NCBI RefSeq assembly: GCF_012184385.1
Contig: NZ_VSRL01000018.1
Location: 1-64,000, forward strand
Length of the DNA stretch: 64,000 nucleotides
Direction: 5' to 3'
Origin: Lentzea indica
GTDB lineage: Bacteria > Actinomycetota > Actinomycetes > Mycobacteriales > Pseudonocardiaceae
The position numbers and the translations under genes are program-made. Below are positions 16,575-25,470 of the stretch, one piece after another. Numbering within the stretch: position 1 is the first letter of the stretch; each line of letters starts with the position of its first letter. Under the pieces are notes generated by a model that was not told the origin of the DNA, did not search any database, and saw nothing but the letters and a program-made list of their open reading frames with translations.

Positions 16575-18344
16575 GTGCTCGTGCGCGAGTACCCGGTGGA
16601 CATGGTCAACAGGTTCAGGCTGCCCAGCCTGGTGAGACGGCCGCCACTGCGGCTGGGCCCCGACCCGGTGGTACACGGCCGGGTGAAGGAGCTGGCCGTG
16701 TTGCGCGAGGTCATGGAACAGACCGGCATGGCGCTGGTCAGCGGTCCGCCGGGGATCGGCAAGACCACGCTGGCGACGCGACTCGCGCACGAGGTCGCGG
16801 ACCGGTTCCTGGACGGCGTGCTCAGCGCGGACCTCGCCAAGACCGGCATGGACAACGCGCTCGCCCGGTTCGTCCGTGCGCTCAGCAGACCGAGCCTGGA
16901 CAACGAGGCCGAGCCGCCGTCACACCTGGACGAGGTGCTCGACGACCGGCGTGTCCTGTTCGTGCTCTACAACGTGCGCGAGGACGACGACCTGACGGTG
17001 TTCCAGCGCGAGGGCACGGCAGTGATCGCGACCAGCCACGAACGGCTGGGCGGGGTGTTCCTCGGGCCGATGAGCGTCGAGGACTCGCTGACTCTGCTGC
17101 GGGCGCACCTCGGCTCGCGGATCGACGAGGAACCCGCTCAGGCGCGTGCGTTCGTCGAAGCGTGCGGCCGGCATCCGCTGGCGTTGATCGTCGCCGCCAG
17201 GTTCGCGCGCATGCGAACGACGGCCACGCTGGCGACGCTGGTCGGCGAGATCCCCGCCGAGCGCGGCAAGGTGCACCGCGCGTTCGACTGGGTGTACCAG
17301 CAGCTCACCCCTGCCGACGCGCGCGTGTTCCGGTTGCTCGGAGACGGGTTCGAACACGATTTCTCGATCGACGCGCTCAACGCGCTGGCGGGTGGTGACG
17401 TCCGACCGTCACGCAACCGGCTGCTCTCGTTGCACCTGCTGGAAAACGCGCCCGACGACCGGATAGCGATGCACGGCCTGCTGCGGGAGTACGCGCGGAC
17501 GTTGGAGCCGCGCGAACCCGAAGCGCTTGGCCGGTTGCTCGACCATTACGAGGCGGTCGCGGACACCGAGACGTCGAACGCGATCGCCGCGGTCTTCGTC
17601 GCCGACGACCGGCGGCGGCTCGCACTGGCTTCGCGGCTCGTCGACGAGATGTCGGTGGAGGTGCAGACAGCAGCGGTGGAGGCGGCGCGTTCGCTGGGTG
17701 ACAGGCCCGCGGAAGCGTTGGCCTTGGCGCATCTGGGGCACGCGTACTTCGAGCGCGGACTCTTCGACGAGGCAGAGGGATGCCACGTGGACGCGTTGGA
17801 GATCCGCCGCGAGCCGCGGGCGTTGACGGGGCTGGGCAATCTCTACCTGGCGAGTGGAAGCGTGCGGGAGGCGACGGCCCTCTTCGAGGAGGTGCTGGCC
17901 GCACGGGTGTCGGACGGCGACGAAGCACGGGCCTGCCTGAGCCTGGGCAGGGCCACCGGTGAAATGCGCTGGTACGAGCGGGCTCGTGACATCTGCGCGC
18001 GGATCGGTGACGCGAAACGACTCGGGCGGGCGTGGAACGGCATGGGCAACCTCCACCAGCAGGCCGGCCGGTACGCCGAGGCGATCAGCTGCTACACCTC
18101 GGCACTGGAGTCCTTTGTAGACGGCCTGTGGCTGTTGAACACGGGCCAGGCCCACGAGGCTTCCGGGTCGTCGCCGTTCAGCTGGTACGACCGGGCAGCC
18201 GAGCACGCGGTCCGCGTGCAGGACAAGGAGCTTCTTGCCGACGCCGCACGGCTGCTGCACTCGTCGGGGTTCGTTTCGGAGGCGGAGCGGCGGATGCGTC
18301 AGGCCGAGAAGCTGTACCTCACTGCAGAGGACGAGTCACCGTGA
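16575..18344 (+). CDS. NB-ARC ATPase with TPR repeats (STAND protein)
   Basis: The start is GTG 16575, GTG 16581 or ATG 16602 (MVNRFRLPSLVRRPP); the frame is open upstream to 16092 but that part is antisense to the DUF2690 gene. From 16575 the protein has 589 residues. A P-loop SGPPGIGKTT lies near residue 56 and VLFVLYNVREDDD acts as the Walker B region; the usual Asp-Asp is partly altered. A helical region and degenerate TPRs (GHAYFERGLFDEAEGCH, GNLHQQAGRYAEAISCY) follow from about 370. No DNA-binding domain is seen, unlike AfsR. It is likely a signalling switch; the adjacent secreted proteins are possible targets. Its end overlaps the convergent gene by 26 bases. Confidence 0.78.
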   Translation: MLVREYPVDMVNRFRLPSLVRRPPLRLGPDPVVHGRVKELAVLREVMEQTGMALVSGPPGIGKTTLATRLAHEVADRFLDGVLSADLAKTGMDNALARFVRALSRPSLDNEAEPPSHLDEVLDDRRVLFVLYNVREDDDLTVFQREGTAVIATSHERLGGVFLGPMSVEDSLTLLRAHLGSRIDEEPAQARAFVEACGRHPLALIVAARFARMRTTATLATLVGEIPAERGKVHRAFDWVYQQLTPADARVFRLLGDGFEHDFSIDALNALAGGDVRPSRNRLLSLHLLENAPDDRIAMHGLLREYARTLEPREPEALGRLLDHYEAVADTETSNAIAAVFVADDRRRLALASRLVDEMSVEVQTAAVEAARSLGDRPAEALALAHLGHAYFERGLFDEAEGCHVDALEIRREPRALTGLGNLYLASGSVREATALFEEVLAARVSDGDEARACLSLGRATGEMRWYERARDICARIGDAKRLGRAWNGMGNLHQQAGRYAEAISCYTSALESFVDGLWLLNTGQAHEASGSSPFSWYDRAAEHAVRVQDKELLADAARLLHSSGFVSEAERRMRQAEKLYLTAEDESP

Positions 18345-19906
18345 CGACGCGGACGCCTCCCTCGCTGTCGAGCGCCAGAGCATCGTGGTTCAGCGTGATC
18401 GAACCATTGTTCTGCAGGGTGAACTTCGCGTCGCTGACCTTGCCGCCGACGACCTGGAGGTAGTGCGACGAGGTCGGCAACAGCCGTACGGTCTGCTGCT
18501 TGGTGAACGAGAACGGCAGACCCCAGACGTGCAGGACCTGCAGGCCTGTGCCGTTGGCGGCGCGCGCGTCCACGTGCAGCAGGTAGCCGAGGAACTCCAC
18601 TGTGGACGTTCCGTTGCCGCGCACGAACCCGAGGCCGGGGTCGAAGAGCACCCGCCCATCCCGCGTCACCTCGAACTGGAAGCTCACCACGTGGCCGCCG
18701 CCCTGCTGGACCGCGTAACTCCTGGCAGGCAGAATCCGCACGCGCCGGCAGACGATCCAGTCGTTGTGGTTCGTCGCGTAGGCCATCAGCACGCCCGCCC
18801 CGGTGTTGAGGGCGCGCGCGTCGATCGTGATGATCACTCCCTCGACCCGCAGCGTGCGGGTTCCCTTGCCGGACAGGAACTCTTCGAGCTCGGCAGGGTA
18901 GTCGACAGTGCCCGCCGGGGTGATCGTGAAGTAGAACGCGATCGGCGCGGCGACCTGGAACGGATAGCTGCCCGGCCCGAGCTGCAGCGACTGCACCGTC
19001 CGGCTGTCCAACCAGCTCGTCCTGTTGGTGATGATGAAGTCGCGGAACATCAACGGCCGCGCGTCGATGTTGATGCTGCCTGGCGCGGATCCGGTGGTGA
19101 AGCGGACATCCGGCCGGTGTCGTCCTCGCACGGCGTGGTGCGGGGCGCGGGTGGCCTGATGTCGTACCTGGCCGCCCGTGCGCCCTGTTCTCCTTGGGGC
19201 GCATCGGGGTTGGCCTGGCCAGGGTTCGGGGTGTTCGAGCCCGGCGTGTTCGAGCCTGTCGGTGGAGCTTGGCCGGACGTCGGGGAGTCGCCGTTCGTGG
19301 GCACGGTAGCGCCGGTCGCCGGGGCGGGCTGGCCGACGGGCCACGTCGTCGGCCGCCGGGGCTCGCGGGCACGGATCCCGAGCTGACGAGCAGAAGGACG
19401 CCGGTGAGCAGCAGACCCGTCACGCCGGCGACCGCCTTGACGACCTGCGGGTCGGCGAGCGCGGGGTTGATCCGGTTCACCGTCTCGGCGACCTTGCGCA
19501 ACGCCACCTGGACCGGCCCGCTGCCCGGCGCGTTCAGCCAGGCGAGCCAGCGCCGGTCGTCGTCCTCGGGGAGCGCCACCAGTCCCGGCGCCATGTACTC
19601 GACGCGTTCCCGCAGTTTCCTCGGGTTTCGGGGCTTGCAGATGACGCAGGCGGGCACGTGCCCGTGCAGCGCGGACCAGTCCTGCGCGTCGATGGCAGTG
19701 AGCTGCGCGCAGGCGCCCTTCGCCTGGGCGGCGAGCACAGCGACCCGCTGGGCGAGGAGCTCGTAGGTCTCCTCCGTGGCCTCACGATCTGCGATGGCCT
19801 GTCGTTGTTCCGGCATCGTGTCGAGGGCGATGGCCAGCGACTTGCGTATCACCACACCATTTTGGAGCCGTTCGGCCGCACTCGGATACGGCCAATCAGT
19901 GGACAA
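18319..19906 (-). CDS. Membrane-anchored protein with CxxC motif, Pro/Thr-rich linker and repeated C-terminal domain; two apparent frameshifts
   Basis: Three minus-strand frames join into one coherent protein of about 529 residues. The first (from TTG 19906, start uncertain) has a helical cytoplasmic-looking part with CVICKPRNPRK and one membrane segment (VAGVTGLLLTGVLLLV). The second, about 19350 to 19110, is a Pro/Thr/Gly linker (PTTWPVGQPAPATG, PTNGDSPTSGQAPP). The third holds a beta-rich domain with three copies of an INIDAR / ITIDAR / LHVDAR unit, each followed by a variable loop and a segment such as RILPARSYAVQQGG or RLLPTSSHYLQVVGG. One extra G/C base at 19350-19357 and at 19110-19117 would fuse all three. 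I recognise no family. The exported repeats suggest a surface or matrix protein. Confidence 0.6.
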
Positions 19907-19964
19907 ATCGTGGACGTCAGCGAGAGGTACGCGATCGGTAAGCGGTAGCGGTCATCGTCACGCC

Positions 19965-20627
19965 ATGACGTGGTTGCGCAAGCCTTGGGTAGGCCCGTTG
20001 GCGTTCGTGGTGGTGGCGTTCGTGGCGTTCTCGCTGCCGCCCTACCTGACCGGTGACCGCTTGCAGGCGCGCGTGCAGTCGGACTGGGGACCGCACTACC
20101 CCCTGCTCGTGATGCACGTCGTCTGCGCGTCGGTCGCAATCCTCACGTGCGTGGTGCAGATCTGGCCGTGGTTCCGCAGCCGGTTCCCCGCGTGGCACCG
20201 CCGCATCGGCCGTGTCTACGTGTTCGCCGGCGTGCTGCCCGCCGGACTGTCCGGCTTGGTGATCGGCTGGATGACCCCGTTCGGCCCGGTCGCTCAGGTG
20301 AGCAGCGTGCTGCTGGCCCCGCTGTGGCTGACGTTCACGTGGCTGGCGTGGCGCGCGGCCAGGCGACGTCAGTTCCGCGACCACCGCAAGTGGATGATCC
20401 GCAGTTTCGCGCTCACCGTCTCGATCATCACGAACCGCATCTGGGGTGTGGTCATGTTCCTGCTGCTGGCCGACCGCGTACCCGAGGCGGAGCTGCCGAA
20501 CACGGTCGCCGGGATCACGACGTGGGTCGGGTGGACGATTCCGCTGCTGATCTCGCAATGGTGGCTGGAACGCAAGCCCGCACGGCGCCAGGCCGCGGTC
20601 GAACAGCGTGAGAGCGTTCCCGTGTGA
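19965..20627 (+). CDS. DUF2306 family membrane protein
   Basis: The 220-residue protein starts at ATG 19965 (MTWLRKPWVGPLAF). It has about 6-7 membrane helices. The segments HVVCASVAILTCVVQIWPWFRSRFPAWHRRIGRVYVFAG and FRDHRKWMIRSFALT (each cited in part of a longer region) carry the His and Arg residues typical of DUF2306, a cytochrome-b561-like membrane family of unknown function. The stop TGA overlaps the GTG start of the cyclophilin gene by two bases, which suggests co-expression. Confidence 0.75.
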   Translation: MTWLRKPWVGPLAFVVVAFVAFSLPPYLTGDRLQARVQSDWGPHYPLLVMHVVCASVAILTCVVQIWPWFRSRFPAWHRRIGRVYVFAGVLPAGLSGLVIGWMTPFGPVAQVSSVLLAPLWLTFTWLAWRAARRRQFRDHRKWMIRSFALTVSIITNRIWGVVMFLLLADRVPEAELPNTVAGITTWVGWTIPLLISQWWLERKPARRQAAVEQRESVPV

Positions 20628-21295
20628 CGCTTCGGCGACTACGGTCGGCACTCATGAGGCTACTGCTCGCTGTCTTGATGATGGTCGTCCTCGCCCCGGT
20701 CGCGTCCGCGGCACCGGCCACCCCGACCGTGCGGTGCGAGTTCATCCCGACGCCGGAGAACCCGGCGGCCCGCCCGGTCCGGCCGCCGTCGTCCACAGTG
20801 CCCGCGAAAGGCACGGTGAAGGTCACCATCGTGACGAACTACGGGGTGGTCGTGGCCGATCTCGATCGCGCCAACGCACCGTGCGGCGTGGAGAACTTCG
20901 CGCACCTGGCACGAAGCTGGTTCTACACGATGTCCCAGTGCTGGCGCCTGACCGACACCACGCGCCTGGGCGTCCTGCAGTGCGGCGACATCTACCGCGC
21001 AGAGGAGGGCGGCCCCGGCTACCGGTTCGCCGACGAGGTGACCGGTAAGGAGACCTATCCGCGCGGCACGATCGCGTACGGGAACCAGGGTCCCGGCACG
21101 AACGGCAGCGAGTTCTTCATCGTGCACTCGTTCGCCAACATCAAGCCCGTGTACACCGTGATGGGTCACGTCACGTTCGGCATGGACACGCTGGACCGGA
21201 TCGTGAAGGCCGGAATCGTGCCGAAGCCGGACGGGACTTTGGACGGTGCACCGAAGAAGCCGGTCAGGATTCTCCACGTACTAGCTCAGGGTTGA
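20624..21295 (+). CDS. Exported cyclophilin-type peptidyl-prolyl cis-trans isomerase
   Basis: The start is GTG 20624, overlapping the previous stop, or ATG 20654 (MRLLLAVLMMVVLAPVASA). Either way a signal peptide is present, so the enzyme acts outside the membrane. The cyclophilin core is seen as GVENFAHLARSWFYT, LQCGDIYRAEEGGPGYRFADE, GTIAYGNQGPGTNGSEFFIVHS and YTVMGHVTFGMDTLDRI. The usual GDFTxGdGtGG loop is altered to GDIYRAEEGGPG, and the catalytic Arg of the FHR motif reads CWRLTD, where R is kept. It would help fold secreted proteins. Its end overlaps the CHAT gene by 32 bases on the other strand. Confidence 0.85.
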   Translation: MTLRRLRSALMRLLLAVLMMVVLAPVASAAPATPTVRCEFIPTPENPAARPVRPPSSTVPAKGTVKVTIVTNYGVVVADLDRANAPCGVENFAHLARSWFYTMSQCWRLTDTTRLGVLQCGDIYRAEEGGPGYRFADEVTGKETYPRGTIAYGNQGPGTNGSEFFIVHSFANIKPVYTVMGHVTFGMDTLDRIVKAGIVPKPDGTLDGAPKKPVRILHVLAQG

Positions 21296-24200
21296 GCCGG
21301 TCCAGAATTCGATGGACCACTCCGCTGGTCACCTCGTCCACGTCGGCGAACGGCCTGTAATCACGTTCGCCGGCTTGGATGCGGCGCACGGCGTCCACCA
21401 CGGCTTGCTCCTCCACCTTCGCGAGCACAGCATCCAGCGCTGTGGAGTCTTCGAGGTTCGCCACGACCTCCTCGGCGAAAGGCTTCCACCTTTCGAGCAA
21501 GACCACGAAGTGCTCGTTGAGGGCACTGACGGCGTGCTCCACCAGGTCCTTCCCGCTCAACCCGTCCTTGTTGAACAGGTCGACCAGTTCTCGGAACCGG
21601 ACGCCGTCCGTCTCTTCGACCAGTGCGCACACCTCGTCGAACGGCGTGAGCTCAGCCTTGACGAACCCGCTGAACGCGAGCGTGGCGCCCCACAACGCCA
21701 CGGTGTCGAAGTCGTAGCTGCGGCTGAGGCCGGCAGCGAGGACCGCGGCCAGCACGTGCGCCCACGCGCATCGTCTGGCCGCTTCCGAACTGCCCATCGA
21801 CATGGCGAAGACCCGATGGCTGTGCACGATCTGGTCGAAGTCCCACATCGCGTAGTAGGCCCGGAGCGCGTCGCCGGCGCGGCCAGTCGCTCGCTCGCTG
21901 TGGCCGAGTGACATCTCGACGTACGCCAGCGTCATCGACGTCGGCCCGAGGTCTTCGACGCTGCTGGTGCCCAGCACGTCGCGGCACCAACGCAACAGTC
22001 GGAGTGCCTCGTCTCCCCGCTTGAGCTCGCGCAATGCTTGTGTGTAGTGAAGCGTGGCATGTGCCACCTCAGTCGGCAACGCACCTCTGCGCCGCAGCGA
22101 ATCGACCACGTTGGCGCTGAGATGCAACACGAGATCCCACCGGCCGAGAGCAGTAGCCGCAGCCGCAGCCGCTTCGTACAAGCCTTCATAGATGGCATGA
22201 GGCTGTACATGCTCTCCATCGAGAGCCTCTTCGGCCTTCGGCATGCTCGCGAGGAGGTCGCAGGCGCCTTTGAGCACTTCGACGTGCTGTCCCATCATGT
22301 TCGTGACGCTCAGCAGTTCCACCTCGGCTGCCAGCTGTGTCCACACGCCAACTTCGGCCCGCCGGCCGCAGTCGATCATGATCTCGACGAACTTCTTCGC
22401 CTCATCCGGCTGACCACCCACTTTGCACGCGCCTACGAGTTCGCTGGCAACAGCCATCGCGACCACGAACTCTTCTCTTGCCAAAGCCATGCGCAACAGG
22501 CTTTTGGACATGTGGAAGGCGCTTTCGGGATTGGTCCGGGACACCGCTTTGGTCAGGACGGCGGCGATCCCGAGATCGTCACAGCTGCCCTCGCAAGCGC
22601 TCAGCGCCTCCTGGAGGACAGGGCCGACGGCCGCAGCGGCTCTGGCAGAAGGATCCTGGTCCAGCACTGATTCCGCGGCCCTGGCGAGGTTGAGCCACTG
22701 CCTGCCACGCCGGAGGTAGGGCATGGCGCTGAGCGCCGCACGCAAGATCAGCATTGTGGACTGCTCGTGGACCGGCGCGGCCGCGTCGATTTCGAGCGTC
22801 AGCATCCAGCTACCACCAACGTAAACGTCCACCTCAGCCCTGAACTCCACCTCGGCGTCAGCACGACATGTTTCGGCGACGCCGGGGTGGATGTCGAGGC
22901 CTTCGTCGTGCTCTGCGAGCAACGCCCGTTCGGCCAGGGGCCGGACCACCGTGGCGAAAGGCGGACAGGCCTCGTCCGGGTGGAACCTTTGCCAGAACCC
23001 GGGCCAGAGATCGTGGTGTGCCAGCTGCTTACGATCGCGATCCTCCAGACAGCACAGGAAACGCAAGAGGAACACGGAGTCCGGGGGCAGGGTGTCCACC
23101 GCGGCACGTGTCCACGCAGCAAGCACGTCGGCGTAGTCGGCATCGCCCATCTCGGTGTCGTTGAGGCGTGCTGCCAGCGCCTCCGGATCACCGGCGAGGC
23201 TCTCGGCGAACTCGATGAGCTTCGGATGTCCCCGCACCGTCTCCAACGTGCGGGCGGCGAGCAACGCGTGTGGCCCGTCCATCAACGCGCGCAGATTCGG
23301 CAGCAGGCGGGCGAGCAGCACGCTCTCCCGCAACGACAAGGCGTGCACCGCCTCGACCAACGCGGATGACGGCAGACCTGCCGGCGTTCTGCGCGAGGTC
23401 AGCACCAGCCGGGAAAGTCCACTGTGGCCGGACAACGCGGCGATGAACATTCCCCAGCGCTCGTCCCGCCAGCTGCCGTCGGCGCTCAGCAACGACTCGG
23501 CGTTGTCGATGACCACGAGCACTCGCTCGTGCTCCAGCATCTCCGTGAGCTTGGGGAGCTCGCGACACAGGCTGGCGGTGTCGTTGAGCAGGTGCAGCAG
23601 TTTGAGGCCGGGGATCTGAGCTTCGAGCGCGATCACGAAGTCGGACAACGCCATCGTGATCGACTGTCCGTCCGGCGGGGCCGAGTACCACGCGGTCGCG
23701 CCGAACGTGTGATGGAGCATGTAAGCGAGCTCCACGGCCGCAGAGGTCTTGCCGATGCCTGCCATGCCCAGAAACAGGACGCAGGACCGCCCGCTGTTCG
23801 GAGCCAGCGCGGCTGAGGCACGAGTCATCGGCCCGACCCTGCCGACCAGCCGGGCCGGTTGGCCGGGGAACATGGCCAGCTTGCGGCCCTCGATGCGGAA
23901 CTCCGCACGTTCGCCCGCCGGAGCCACGACTTTCATGTCGGCCTGCGCACCGAACAGGGTCGGCGTCGCCACGGAGAACGACGGCACAACGCCCTGCAGC
24001 TCGGTCGCGGTCTTGGCCACAGCGAGCGCCAACGCCTGCACCACTGGCTGTCCCTTGCCCAGCAGGAGGTCGTAAAAGGTCTCGCTCAAACCGATCGCGA
24101 ACTCGTCGGCGACCGGGTGGCGCATGGCCACCACCATGCAGTCGAGCCTGCGGACGAGTGCCGTCGCGACCGCGGGCAACGGCGCTGCTCCCGCCGGCTC

Positions 24201-25052
24201 GTCGTCGGAGCGTTCCGGCACCTGGAAACCGAGCAGCTGCAGGTGCCGTTCCGCGGTCACCGCCGCCGACGAGCAGGCGAACAACGACACGAGCTTGATC
24301 TGCTCGGCCGCGAGTGCGAGGAGATCGACCAGCTCCGCACTGGTGATCTTGTCGCGGCCACCGGACTCGGTCTCCAGCACCAGGCCGGCCGGCAGTCCGT
24401 GGCCGGACACGTGCACCACGTCCCAACCGGGATGGTCGAGCAGCGCTTCCGCCAACTGTTCCCGCGTGGCGCCGTACTGGATGACGCGCAGTTCTATGCG
24501 CTTTTGGTGCACCTTCACGATGTTGAGCATCAGCCGGGCCAGCGCAACGCGTTCCTGCCGCAGGCTCAACGCTCCAGCGCGTTCGGGCAGGCTGAACACC
24601 GCGAGCACGCGCAGCGCGTCTCCGACCTCGCGCTTGCGCCGGACCTCCCGGTCGACGAGGTCCACGACGAAGGTGACGCGCGCGGCAGCAAGCGTTCTCC
24701 CATCGACGTGAGCCAGCTCCCACGGGAGATAGGCGAGCAGTTCGGTGCGTTCGTCCAGCTCCAGTCTCACCGCACCGCCAGCGCGCGCGACCGCCGCTGC
24801 CACCGGCCCCAGCGCCTGGTCTCCGATCCAGGCACCGATCTGGGCCACCACGGCGGCCTCGGTCTCCCGCCTGCGGTCGCTCGCCGACGCGGTGCAGAGG
24901 TAGGAGTGCAGGTTGAAGAACGCCTCGCACTGCCACTCGTCCCTGTTGAGGTCCACTTGGTGGTCGCCGACGAACTCACCGGTGTCAGCGTCTGTCAGCA
25001 GCCATCGCCACCGTGTCGGGCCTTGGTAGTCCCGCACTTCGAGCCGGAGCAT
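21264..25052 (-). CDS. CHAT-domain caspase-like protease fused to an ATPase and helical repeats
   Basis: ATG 25052 (MLRLEVRDYQGP) is preferred because domain-like sequence begins there; the frame is open to 25229. The 1262-residue protein has an N-terminal CHAT protease with catalytic His 218 in HVSGHG and Cys 260 in LVSLFACSS, a P-loop GMAGIGKTS at about 429 and Walker B VLVVIDNAES at 511 (STAND/NB-ARC type), then a long helical TPR-like region to the end. Such architectures are self-activating switches in which ligand sensing by the repeats frees the protease, and several bacterial relatives act in cell death or phage defence. No partner substrate gene (gasdermin, Csx-like) is adjacent; the neighbours are a cyclophilin and the LuxC/LuxE operon. 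Confidence 0.85.
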   Translation of the reverse strand: MLRLEVRDYQGPTRWRWLLTDADTGEFVGDHQVDLNRDEWQCEAFFNLHSYLCTASASDRRRETEAAVVAQIGAWIGDQALGPVAAAVARAGGAVRLELDERTELLAYLPWELAHVDGRTLAAARVTFVVDLVDREVRRKREVGDALRVLAVFSLPERAGALSLRQERVALARLMLNIVKVHQKRIELRVIQYGATREQLAEALLDHPGWDVVHVSGHGLPAGLVLETESGGRDKITSAELVDLLALAAEQIKLVSLFACSSAAVTAERHLQLLGFQVPERSDDEPAGAAPLPAVATALVRRLDCMVVAMRHPVADEFAIGLSETFYDLLLGKGQPVVQALALAVAKTATELQGVVPSFSVATPTLFGAQADMKVVAPAGERAEFRIEGRKLAMFPGQPARLVGRVGPMTRASAALAPNSGRSCVLFLGMAGIGKTSAAVELAYMLHHTFGATAWYSAPPDGQSITMALSDFVIALEAQIPGLKLLHLLNDTASLCRELPKLTEMLEHERVLVVIDNAESLLSADGSWRDERWGMFIAALSGHSGLSRLVLTSRRTPAGLPSSALVEAVHALSLRESVLLARLLPNLRALMDGPHALLAARTLETVRGHPKLIEFAESLAGDPEALAARLNDTEMGDADYADVLAAWTRAAVDTLPPDSVFLLRFLCCLEDRDRKQLAHHDLWPGFWQRFHPDEACPPFATVVRPLAERALLAEHDEGLDIHPGVAETCRADAEVEFRAEVDVYVGGSWMLTLEIDAAAPVHEQSTMLILRAALSAMPYLRRGRQWLNLARAAESVLDQDPSARAAAAVGPVLQEALSACEGSCDDLGIAAVLTKAVSRTNPESAFHMSKSLLRMALAREEFVVAMAVASELVGACKVGGQPDEAKKFVEIMIDCGRRAEVGVWTQLAAEVELLSVTNMMGQHVEVLKGACDLLASMPKAEEALDGEHVQPHAIYEGLYEAAAAAATALGRWDLVLHLSANVVDSLRRRGALPTEVAHATLHYTQALRELKRGDEALRLLRWCRDVLGTSSVEDLGPTSMTLAYVEMSLGHSERATGRAGDALRAYYAMWDFDQIVHSHRVFAMSMGSSEAARRCAWAHVLAAVLAAGLSRSYDFDTVALWGATLAFSGFVKAELTPFDEVCALVEETDGVRFRELVDLFNKDGLSGKDLVEHAVSALNEHFVVLLERWKPFAEEVVANLEDSTALDAVLAKVEEQAVVDAVRRIQAGERDYRPFADVDEVTSGVVHRILDRLNPELVRGES

Positions 25053-25470
25053 CGCGCAAGGGTACTCACCGTTCTTCCCGACCCTCTCAGGTAGTCGCCG
25101 TTTTGTTGAAACTGCGACTAGTTGCTTTTGGCCAAGGAATAGCGCGGCGAGAGAGCGTGGTGTTGACATGTGACAGAAGGAAAAGGGGCCGGGAAAGCGA
25201 CCTCGATCACAGCCTTTCAGGCCCCTCACCAGCTAGGACTCACCCGAAAGAACCATCGGCAATTAAGGGGGATTTGATGGTTCGTGTGATCCCGCTCGCC
25301 CCGAGGAATCAATTCCGCAGCTCGTGCGGTTCCCTCACCTGAACGGCGGTTGTACCGGCCAGTAACGTGGAAACGGTCAACCCCCAGCATTGGCAAGAAG
25401 TCGGTCCGGGCTCCCGCCAGCTCCGTGCATCGGCTCATTCAGCATGCGCGGAAACGAAGGAGGAACAGGA
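25053..25470. other. Intergenic region between the CHAT gene and the acyl-processing operon
   Basis: About 420 bases that hold possible N-terminal extension codons of the CHAT gene (25053-25229), the small ORF at 25277-25342, and the ribosome site GGAGG before the GTG at 25471. It should contain both divergent promoters. Apart from these I see nothing definable. Confidence 0.5.
25277..25342 (+). CDS. Possible 21-residue peptide upstream of the LuxE/LuxC operon
   Basis: ATG 25277 is preceded by AAGGGGGA with good spacing and opens a 21-codon frame starting MVRVIPLAPRNQF and ending near SSCGSLT before TGA. It lies 128 bases before the GNAT start on the same strand, in the gap between the CHAT gene and the operon. 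It could be a leader peptide, a precursor peptide or chance. No repeats, no attenuator hairpin and no RiPP-type enzyme were recognised with certainty. Confidence 0.3.
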   Translation: MVRVIPLAPRNQFRSSCGSLT

